Positions 53,788 to 64,000 of a stretch of DNA of 64,000 nt are shown piece after piece. The position numbers and the translations under genes were made by a program. This stretch comes from Macrobrachium rosenbergii (taxonomy: Eukaryota > Arthropoda > Malacostraca > Decapoda > Palaemonidae), in assembly GCF_040412425.1 (NCBI RefSeq), contig NC_089744.1:38790099-38854098 (forward strand). Direction: 5' to 3'. Under the pieces are notes generated by a model, which worked only from the letters and a program-made list of their open reading frames with translations, was not told the origin of the DNA and made no database searches. Position 1 is the first letter of the stretch, and the number at the start of each line of letters is the position of its first letter.

Positions 53788-56617
53788 ACGTATCCATTCA
53801 TAAACATTAAACTACGCATCTAAAAACCTAATCTCAAGTCAACAGAAATAAATTTGAGACATTTCGAACACGTGTGGAAATGCTTTTAGGAAGCGTCCAA
53901 CAACTCAAAAGTTTTTCATAAATCTTTCCTGATGACCAGGAGCGACCCACATATTTCCGAAGGTATTACGTGGCAGCTGAACCCTTCTTTCTCTCACTGT
54001 GTGTTAAAATTGTAAGCAAAGAACTGCACACAGTTGTGTATGTATGTGTAAACTTGCGTGTAGGCATAGTAAGTTTGTATAGTGATGAATGTTAGATGGA
54101 TAACTGCACATAAAAGAACATATGCATAAATGAAATCTATGGTTTTCATTAGAAAAACATTTGTGACAAAAGCTAGTTAAAATGGATTGCTTTTGTATTA
54201 AAAGAAAAGGTAGAAGCTATTCAAAAGATTCATCATTCACGTAACTACATCTAAATAATAAGGTTTTGCAATGCTATAGTCGGCAAGAATTCTTAGAAGC
54301 AAAATATGTTTATTCATAATTCTAAAAAATTTTGAAATCCAGATCTGAATATCTCAGTGATAATTCTCCATATCAGACCTTATTAAAGAAACAATAATTT
54401 AAAAACAAATCATCCTTGAAATGGCAACTGATGTTGATAGAAATCACTCGTCAATTTCGATCTTTTGCTAGGAAGGGAGCGGGAGGGGGGCGTCGTTGTC
54501 TCAGTAACATCGCCTTATGAGCTCTCCCATTTTCGTCGAAGCGTGTTTCTCCTTTTTCGTCGAAGCGTCCTTCTCCTTTTTCGTCGAAGCGTCCTTCTCC
54601 CTTTTCGACGAAGTGTCCCTCTCGAAGCTTCCTTCTACAAAGGCACTTCACTTCACGTACTTGGTTATTCCGATGATCCTTCTCTTCGCCCTTCAGATCA
54701 CCAATTCTGATCTCTTTCTTCACAGCCACTTCCTTCTGGAACGCCAAAACCTACATCAACCAAAGTACCCCCTTCCCCGCTTTATTCAACAAGCCTCCCC
54801 CTGTTCCAAACTCCCTGGACCCCCAATCATCAAGTCCCATAAACTTTGCGACCGTACATGAATAAACTTGCCCGACCGAACTCCATTCCATTCACCGTTC
54901 GGTAACCATATTCCCACCGAAATTCGTAGGCAGGAGATGTGAATAGACCGTTAATTGTTATGGGCGATGGCGAATTGTTATTGCAATGTTGTGATGCAGC
55001 TGAAAGCGACTTTTTGCGTCGAGAGGGAACCCTCCACCCTCTGCAACAAGAGGGATATCATTTACTTGGAGTAAATGAGCTAACGTATTTCATACGGTCA
55101 CGCAAAAATGAGTAACCACAAGTGCACTTATAACAAATTGTATTATCCTCCTTTTTGTCATTAATACAGAATACAAAATAAGAAAAATAAATTTTATGTA
55201 AAATGATGCACTTATAAGAACTGTGGACGAAAATCCCCCCCCAAAAAAAATTAAATACCAGCAAAAAAGGAAAAGTAAACACCTGTTTTCATAAACAACA
55301 AACCCGATGAAACGGAAAAATAAAATGGAGAGGGTAAATACATGGCCAGTTGACCAGCAGTACTTTTAGGGAAACTCGAGTTCGTTAAATTTCTGAATAA
55401 AAAAGAAAGAAAAAAAAAGCTATTCGTTCGTTGAGGTATATAGGCTATGGATGAATTCGACCGTAGCAGTGTTGAGAGCGTCCAAAATTGTCAATTTCAA
55501 GGGGATTAAGCTTTTTCTTTCTTTCTTTTCGCTTTTTTCAGTGAATCCTTTTGGGGAGAGTTATTTGCATGCAGGCAGAGGAGGAGTCTTGGGTGGCCTC
55601 CACAGTGCCAGAGAGGAAAGGGAGGAAAATGGAGATACGGTGAGAGAAATTCGGTGGGACAGAGCAGAGCTGACAGCCGGAGTGACTGAAATGAGGAAGC
55701 TAACCTTAAAGGAGGAAGGAAATGAACATTAAAACCATCGTAAGAAAAGAGAACTGGCAGAGCCACTTGCTCTTTTGATAACCACTTTTCCGTGCCCATT
55801 TTGCCCAGACTACTAAGGTTACTTTGATCACAATTTCCGGCATAATTTTGATCACATGATTTATGAAATTCTAACCAAGCCACATCTAGATGCTGGAGCC
55901 TTTAGGTTTTATCTGCGCCACAGAGATATAGAACAACTGAATATAATGATTGCTAAAAAGATCCAGAATATATAAATTAATTTACAGCAGAGAAAACCAG
56001 CTTTTAAATGAACACGCAGAGGTACACTAATCTCTCAGAATGGCCATAACGCTGAGATATCTTCCACAGTCATAGAAGCTTAGGGTGAGGGGACATCGAA
56101 ACGTCAGACTCTTAAGTTAACAACCTGAGTAGAGAAATACAATGAAACCCCTTAAGACAAATTCTCCTAAGTAGAAATAAAAACTTGTAAGTCATAAACA
56201 CTGTGACTCACGAATGCCATAATCCCATTTCGTGAGTCATGTCTTATAACTGAGTAAAAATGGGAAGAGTTGTAAATTCGTTTTTCTTAATAAGTTGTTA
56301 GCATTTTTATGCTTTCTTTCCAATTTATATTTGGATACAAATGAAAAACTCTCACCAAAGCACATACCAAATAATATTCATGTAAACGAATAAATTTTCA
56401 CTGAAAAACAATACCTTGTAAATCAATACGGTACAACGAGAGCTATGAAGCACTTCAACATCATGAAACATTTCGTTCAGTACTGCCACATGAAATCTAC
56501 AGGAAGTGAAAGTTGCCATTTGTTTTTTTAGGTGAAACTTGCTCTTTCAAATTAATTATACAATTCGAAAATATACAGAGGCAAGAGAACCCAACAAAAT
56601 ATATCTATACCAATGCA
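53787..56617. other. no gene seen apart from the 24-bp minisatellite
   Basis: Single-copy sequence. The minus-strand frame 55506-55883 (125 codons) is Leu/Ser/Pro-rich and unrecognised. Confidence 0.45.
54530..54625. repeat. 24-bp minisatellite, four copies
   Basis: Units start at 54530, 54554, 54578 and 54602, each TTTTCGTCGAAGCGTCCTTC plus four bases; the last unit is the most diverged. Being a multiple of three, the array keeps a minus-strand frame open (54451-54747, 98 codons) with repeated RFDEKGEG. I do not recognise that frame and treat it as probably non-coding. Confidence 0.85.
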
Positions 56618-56691
<74 letters not shown>

Positions 56692-56740
56692 TGTATATAT
56701 ATATATACATTACATTTATGTTTATATATATATATATATG
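56618..56740. repeat. (AT)n with TACTGTATA interruptions
   Basis: Pure AT 56618-56690, then shorter runs. Confidence 0.97.
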
Positions 56741-57004
56741 GTCCAATTAGGAGTATCTATTATCAGTCTACATAAAATTGCATAAAACTGACAGAGAAAT
56801 GTCAGTGTCAGTGATAACGATAACATTAACATCAATAAACGACGACAACAACAGTTATCATGAAGACTCATTACTACCGGTACACTTCAACCGATCCATA
56901 CATTTTATGGCCGTTCATAGAAATAAATCTGTATGGGAATTTGCAACACTGTTAATGTTTATAATAATATAAATTTACTTTCAAGAGAAATAAACCGGAT
57001 TTTA

Positions 57005-57208
<204 letters not shown>

Positions 57209-57218
57209 AATCAGTGAA

Positions 57219-57241
57219 GGTTTTCGTTGTTTAGGTAAGTT
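57219..57241 (+). other. weaker recursive-splice-like junction
   Basis: TTTTCGTTGTTTAG is followed directly by GTAAGTTTTA, the junction being between 57234 and 57235. The pyrimidine tract is short and interrupted by G. It is on the opposite strand to the candidate at 16393, so both cannot serve one gene. Confidence 0.15.
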
Positions 57242-57388
57242 TTATATTCATTAATCAAATATTGGATAATTACAGCTTCGTGAGTATGGCGGTTTATAGT
57301 GCATCTTACTGCAGCTTTCACAGAGATGTCATTAGAAATAAAAGCAATTTCAGCATCAGTTATAAAAAGGACAATAGTAACATGTCAC

Positions 57389-57464
<76 letters not shown>
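57389..57464. repeat. (AAT)n, left array of a foldback
   Basis: About 25 units with one dropped base at 57430. Confidence 0.97.
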
Positions 57465-57466
<2 letters not shown>

Positions 57467-57496
57467 CTAAAAAATCCAAAATCTCGTGAAAACAAT

Positions 57497-57712
57497 TGTG
57501 TAATAAAAATCCAAACTTATATGGTAAATTGTATTACTATGTAAAGGATACAAACAAACGTTCGAACACCTGAACGGTGTTTCTCATCAGCGTTTACGTT
57601 GATTCTAACGTAAACACTCGTGAGGAACACCGTTCAGGTGTTCGAAAATCTTTCTTTCTTTCTTTTACATAGTAATACAATTTACTATATAATTGTAGAT
57701 TTTTATTACACA
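57497..57712. repeat. 216-bp foldback between (AAT)n arrays
   Basis: The left arm begins TGTGTAATAAAAATCC and the right arm ends with its reverse complement at 57712. The arms pair through GGTAAATTGTATTACTATGT and then TTCGAACACCTGAACGGTGT, leaving a loop of about 15 bases near 57592-57607. The right arm has a TTTC-rich insertion at 57651-57664. AAT arrays lie on both sides (57389-57464 and 57714-57822). Confidence 0.75.
57617..57647 (+). ncRNA. hammerhead-ribozyme-like core
   Basis: CTCGTGA (57617-57623; canonical core CTGATGA) is followed, after one extra G, by a perfect 7-bp stem GAACACC/GGTGTTC (57625-57631 with 57637-57643) closed by loop GTTCA, and then GAAA (57644-57647). This is the order of the conserved box, stem II and GAAA in a hammerhead. 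The opposite arm, on the minus strand, has exact CTGATGAG (57590 to 57583) and the same stem but GAAC instead of GAAA. Stems I and III are not convincingly visible. Penelope-like retroelements and small retrozymes are known to carry hammerheads; the link here is inference. Confidence 0.3.
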
Positions 57713-57713
<1 letters not shown>

Positions 57714-57785
<72 letters not shown>

Positions 57786-57786
57786 A

Positions 57787-57822
<36 letters not shown>
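57714..57822. repeat. (AAT)n, right array of a foldback
   Basis: About 36 units with a GAAA interruption at 57784; same orientation as the left array. Confidence 0.97.
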
Positions 57823-57825
<3 letters not shown>

Positions 57826-58289
57826 ACTCCTCTGAAATTTTAGCTAGTTTTCTTTATAATTATAAAACTGTCTCCAGGGAAGAGATTGCAGAGACTGCAT
57901 TCCTACCAATATGAATCCATGTACATTTTCTGTCCGTATCCCTTTCCTTCCCAGGTTTCTTGCTTTCCCCAGTGGAATTCGCCGCCGTTTGGACAGCAAC
58001 GTGCAATGTGGAGGTGTTCGAATGTTCACGGCAGAAAGGACGCTTTCAGTGGACGCTTAGCTCTTTCGAAAGGACGCCAAACGCAAGTTTTTTTAATGAA
58101 CGTCAATCTAATACAATACTATATCTCCCTGGTAACCATTATACTGCCGGTGACGCCGAAGAAAGTCGGTTTATGACTAATGTATGTGTTATGGAGGTAG
58201 TTTGTAATTCAAATTGACCACACAGGAGTACGAAGCAACCAGAAAGGCCATAAATTTGCACGCAAATTTTAGCAGAATAAAATGTTCAT

Positions 58290-58293
<4 letters not shown>

Positions 58294-58326
<33 letters not shown>
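58294..58326. repeat. (GA)16 microsatellite
   Basis: Pure GA run. Confidence 0.97.
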
Positions 58327-58329
<3 letters not shown>

Positions 58330-59057
58330 AGGCTGAAATGAAAGTCTATACTATCTCAGCATGTTTATTAAATAACAAATACCGTTCAATTAAGGATAAC
58401 AGACGACATTAATTACATATAGATAAAAAATATAAAAATATATCAATGTTTAAGAAGAAATTAAAAAAACTGTACTTGTTACTATCAAACAAGGGAGCTC
58501 CAACCCCCAGCTGTGAAAGAACGTAACTGATACGGTCACCCTAAACGACCCAACTGCCACAAAAGGTAGGAAAAGACATTCCAGTTCATAAAACAAGACA
58601 TAATTGAAAGCTGACTGACTGAAAACACCCAAGGGGAAAGGGAACTGCAATCTCCTTCTGGATAAATAAACAGATAAAGTATGTAATGTTGTACCTCCAA
58701 GGGAGGCATCATGCAGCTTACATAACTGGGGACGATGTCAGGTAAGTTTCCACTAGAGTCTTAGGTTCGCCCCCCTAAAGGGTCATAGACCGTAACTACC
58801 CTCCCAATTACGTCTTCCAGAAACATTAGAAGAGCAAAAAGCATAAAAAAATAAAATGGTGGCCATAAGTTTTATAATTCACTCATGCAAAGTAATATAT
58901 ACACACACACATACTGTATATATATAAATTTATGCAGAAAACACAAGGTAAAGTAAAATACACCAGATCTGAAAAACAAATCTTTTTATAAGAGAAATTA
59001 TCACGCCCTTGCAACTTGCCTTAATTAACATGCACAATTTAATGCAAAAAAGGGGTA

Positions 59058-59060
<3 letters not shown>

Positions 59061-59114
<54 letters not shown>
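59061..59114. repeat. (GA)27 microsatellite
   Basis: Pure GA run. Confidence 0.98.
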
Positions 59115-59115
<1 letters not shown>

Positions 59116-60006
59116 ATACAGGTACTAATCAAGTGCTATAAAAAGGTCAAAATCGACGAAAATTACAAGGAAGTAAATTACTTAATGGCTAAAACCTTTC
59201 TGGCAAGGATCACTTAGCTAAGACGAATGGAATACTCTGTTTCTCTCAACTCGAGCGATTTGACATTTTATATATACAGTAAACACGCCCGCTTTCAGGC
59301 TATTTATACTCCCTCAACGATCAAAGCAAGGGGATCTTTAAACTTTTTTTTTTAGCACGAATTTGCCACAGAGTACTTCTCGAATTTACTGCAAGTGTTG
59401 AGAGTTATGGCATAGAGAAAATATCATGTGTGTATATAATACTACCATAACATACATACATGTTACGAATGAATGTAAAAACAATCCACTGCACAATGCT
59501 CGCACTAATGGCAAAAATCTGGCTCCATAAATGCTGGAATGTGGTGCCTTAACAAAGCTTTCAAGTGGATAAATCACGAAACTCAGGGAGCACAAAGAAA
59601 CTTGAAGAATTCCAAAGTTAAGGATTCGACAAAGTTTAGTAAAAGCAATTGTACAAGTTCACTCATAGCGAAATCAGGCTCCTAAATTCTAGAGAATTTA
59701 TATCTCATGATGTAAAACTAGATTCAGAATAATTAATGGCTTTATTCTGAAGCCAATCATTTTGCGACTTTTTTTCTTGCAGATAAATAACAGAGATAAC
59801 ATTTTCCGAACAAAATATCATGACAAGGATTTTGATTTATATCACTGATTACTGGAAAAAAAAACAGGCATAAGTATTTTAAGCATAAGATTGTAACAAA
59901 TATATCTGACTTTTCAATTATAATTACAAGCGTCGGGCAAGCACCATTGTTCAGTGATAGAGCAAAGATCCTCATGCTTTCTTTCAAGATCTGTCATCGT
60001 TAAAAT

Positions 60007-60010
60007 GTAT

Positions 60011-60041
<31 letters not shown>

Positions 60042-60044
60042 TTT
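60007..60044. repeat. (ATTT)9 microsatellite
   Basis: The only long ATTT tetranucleotide array in the window. Confidence 0.97.
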
Positions 60045-60178
60045 GCTACGGAGAGTGACTGCTTCGTACACCATTCTGCCAAGCTTTGGAATGCACCCCA
60101 ATCAACTAACGCTTCTCGAATCTAAATATTCTTTCACCGTACAAGAAGAGAGTCTATTTACGTCGGGGTTACTAGAGA

Positions 60179-60186
<8 letters not shown>

Positions 60187-60253
<67 letters not shown>
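60187..60253. repeat. (AT)33 microsatellite
   Basis: Preceded directly by a run of eight A. Confidence 0.98.
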
Positions 60254-60255
<2 letters not shown>

Positions 60256-60599
60256 GTATAGATATATACGGTAGTATATGATTCAAAACTCATTTTGATA
60301 ATATAACATCCACTCTGGCAAAAAAAAAACAACAGTCGCTGCCACGTTTGTGATTTGATTGTTGAAATAAGGTTTAACCCACTAAGCAGAATAATTCCAG
60401 AGCATCAGATGCAGCATCTGCCATGGAGTCCATTCACCCCTTACAGCCGACACTTTCCGAGCATCGCTCTTCTATCTTTCCAGGGCTTTACTCCTTATCG
60501 TACAGTCTTTTCTCCACATGACCAGACCACCTTTTCGCCCATGCAAACCTTTTCGTCGCCTCCAGAGACTTCACATTTCTCTCTATCTCTCGTTATCTC

Positions 60600-60665
60600 A
60601 TATATATATATATATACCATTAGGGATAATATAATTCATATATATATAATATATATATATATATA

Positions 60666-60702
<37 letters not shown>
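60600..60702. repeat. broken (AT)n region
   Basis: Short AT runs around CCATTAGGGATAATATAATT, then a longer run 60668-60702. Confidence 0.95.
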
Positions 60703-61925
<1,223 letters not shown>

Positions 61926-62257
61926 AAATATATACATATATGTGTATGTGCTAGGGATACAGATACTTACAGAGAGGGCAGATGTTGAGAAAAGATAAAA
62001 TAATTATCATAAAAAATGTCACATATTTGTAAAATGATAATATCAGAATGCTGTCAAATGGTATGCCATCTACAATTATAATAATAGCACTAACCATGAA
62101 AATAATAAAACTAAAAACAGAAATGTTATCCAATCAAGTAAAGGGAATTCACTTTACACCAGGCAATAAATCGTGCAGGTACTTTGATGTCGCATGCCTA
62201 CCTGTCAAAATTGGATTACTCTGATAAAGCGGATCTAAACGCCAAACGTTTGAAAAA

Positions 62258-62263
<6 letters not shown>

Positions 62264-62332
<69 letters not shown>
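62264..62332. repeat. (GA)34 microsatellite
   Basis: Pure GA run ending in GGGGGAG. Confidence 0.98.
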
Positions 62333-62335
<3 letters not shown>

Positions 62336-62762
62336 GAGTTTCAAGCTGAAGGATATCTTATTTTAGTACAACATACCCATGACATCCACAGTCGGAACCT
62401 ACTGATTAATGTGGAATGAGAACATTGTAATATCATCGAAATACAAAAAATGTAAAAATTCTGTAATTATTTAACAAACAGCTTCATTTTATGGAAACCC
62501 GAAGGATGATTTTCAAAAGATGGCAATTAATCTATTGAAATTAATTTTCTTATTTAAAAAACAAATACTGCATCAAGAAATGATTTCAAAATTTTGCCAG
62601 TTTAGAAAATAAAGCATTGCTATAAGACGTCTATAAACGTATATCTCTGTGAAGAGGAAAAGTTATCTAAATCAGCCTTTAAAAACGGGAAAAATTGAGA
62701 TTTAATTATATGCACACGCACACACACATTATATATGAATATACATATACATATGTATGTAT

Positions 62763-62808
62763 ATGTATATATATATATATATATATATCTGATATATATA
62801 TATATATG

Positions 62809-62875
<67 letters not shown>
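62763..62875. repeat. (AT)n tracts
   Basis: AT runs 62764-62788 and 62811-62875 around CTGATATA and TGTTATA. Confidence 0.97.
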
Positions 62876-62881
<6 letters not shown>

Positions 62882-63204
62882 TTTGTCTCAGTTGGCAGTC
62901 ACGGTGGATATAAAAAATTGAGACCTTTATCGAGAGTACTCAGTTTAAATTATACTCTGTAATACAACTCGGCAACTAAAATTCTCTCTTTCCTCCACTT
63001 TATAGACCTCTATTTCTTTTATGACATTCTTTAGAAAGAGACCACCAACATGTAAAACTCTTCCATGGGGATAAAACCTATTAACAAGAACGGCTATAAT
63101 CACTAGGAGACCAGCCGTACACCTCCAAACGCTAAGTTAGATATCTAAATATCCATGCTACAAAGATGCCGACGACAAAAACGAGAAGAATAGAGACCCT
63201 TCGT

Positions 63205-63278
63205 CCAATGTCCTACGCTGAGGAAGAAGAATGGGAGTCACCCAACGTCCTACGCTGAGGAAGAAGACTGGGAGTCTT
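63205..63278. repeat. 37-bp direct tandem duplication
   Basis: CCAAYGTCCTACGCTGAGGA followed by AGAAGAMTGGGAGTC occurs at 63205 and again at 63242 with a few differences. Confidence 0.9.
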
Positions 63279-63525
63279 CCAAGAGGCTGTTGTCGGCCTA
63301 TGGGCATTATATATACCTGAGATAGCAATATCTGTAAGCAGAAGAAAGGTGGAGAGTAGGAAAATCCTCATCCCGGGCAAAGTGAAAAGACGCTGTTGAT
63401 AGCATCTCCCTTTTCGGGTTTGGGACTAATTGCCTGCAACCATTAACACCTGGCCTATCTAGCCTAGCATCAACCCCTGGCTAATGGCTCACTCGGATCT
63501 GGGAGGGTTTGTGGTATTAGAAGAT

Positions 63526-63562
63526 GGAGGAGGAGGAGGAGGAGGAGGAGGAGGAGGAGGAG
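63526..63562. repeat. (GGA)12 microsatellite
   Basis: Pure GGA units; read on the minus strand they give poly-Pro in a short frame that I regard as non-coding. Confidence 0.97.
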
Positions 63563-64000
63563 GTCTAAAAAAAAATCTCGGGATGGAATAACGACAGAAC
63601 ATGGGAAGACAGGAAATGCTTGAAAGAGGAAAATGAGAGAACCAGAGTAAAGTACTTTGTTTCTCCAACGTACGCAAAGCGTTAATCTATCGTAAATGGC
63701 AAAAGATTATTTTTCATGATATTTATAATGGGAATGAAAAATAAATTTCTCATATTTCATACTATGAGAATAAATCATTAATAAAAAAAGAAATCTGACG
63801 TCCCACTGTCTGACTAACAAGCTTTCATAGAAGGTGAAGCGCGGGGAAAAAAAAAAAAGGATGAAGGAATGACAGAAGTGAAACAACTATATGCATAAAA
63901 AATACATAAATTGTCATAGCACCGGAAAAATAACTAATCTATATAACTCACTGGTATAGAAACCTTCCTTTTAAGGAAATTTTTTTATAAATGAAGAAAG

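Larger units (their letters stand above)
57823..60006. other. no gene seen apart from two GA runs
   Basis: The frame 57886-58176 (plus, 96 codons) has unbiased composition but no domain I know. GTCAG|GTAAGTTTCC at 58738-58751 is donor-like without a pyrimidine tract before it. Confidence 0.45.
62876..64000. other. no gene seen apart from short repeats
   Basis: Holds the 37-bp duplication at 63205 and the GGA run at 63526; otherwise single-copy AT-rich sequence to the end of the window. Confidence 0.5.

Noticed and set aside
55506..55883. 125-codon minus-strand frame
   Set aside because: Leu/Ser/Pro-rich translation opposite a purine-rich strand; no domain and no splice signals that fit.
63481..63680. 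Proline-rich protein segment on the minus strand
   Set aside because: Produced by the GGA microsatellite only.

Overview
The window looks like non-coding DNA from a large, repeat-rich arthropod genome, most probably a decapod crustacean. Three things point there. Pure (AG)n, (CT)n and (AT)n microsatellites of 50-125 bp occur about once per kilobase. Several tRNA-derived SINE-like families are present; the body of the one at 33479-34013 and a short motif at 13120 match repeats I recall from shrimp and crayfish DNA (a memory match, not a search). The mobile-element fragments are also typical of arthropods. Prokaryotic gene organisation is absent. Nearly all longer open frames are translations of microsatellites (Ser-Leu, Arg-Glu, Ile-Tyr, poly-Asn, poly-Ile), and I recognise no intact cellular gene or convincing coding exon. 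The window may lie inside a long intron or between genes.

Layout. 1-13 kb: microsatellites in otherwise single-copy AT-rich sequence. 13.0-13.3 kb: a decayed tRNA-derived SINE-like piece. 16.4 kb: a back-to-back acceptor/donor on the minus strand resembling a recursive splice site. 19.5 kb: a compact palindrome with CCAAT motifs. 21.5-22.5 kb: three (ATT/AAT)n arrays, two of which flank a foldback. 24.46-25.08 kb: an inverted pair plus tandem copy of a tRNA-like element. 28.15 kb: a tRNA-Trp-like fragment. 33.5-34.0 kb: an inverted SINE dimer. 36.2-36.6 kb: a third SINE-like family and a short tandem repeat. 39.1-40.4 kb: a nested palindromic element with (AT)n on every side. 47.9 kb: a foldback with a B-box-like loop. 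49.73-52.52 kb: a degenerate Merlin (IS1016/ISXO2-like) DNA transposon with terminal inverted repeats (TIRs) of about 300 bp, a broken transposase and a nested LINE remnant. 52.6-53.5 kb: further SINE-like pieces and a palindrome. 54.5 kb: a 24-bp minisatellite. 57.5-57.7 kb: a foldback between (AAT)n arrays carrying a hammerhead-ribozyme-like core. 58-64 kb: mostly single-copy sequence with microsatellites.

The recurring theme is inverted-repeat (foldback) structures, from unrelated families, lying between two microsatellite tracts of the same motif. That association, the Merlin element, the possible ribozyme core and the possible recursive splice site are the parts worth following up. Nothing here forms an operon or pathway. 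All family assignments come from reading the sequence and were not tested by a search.
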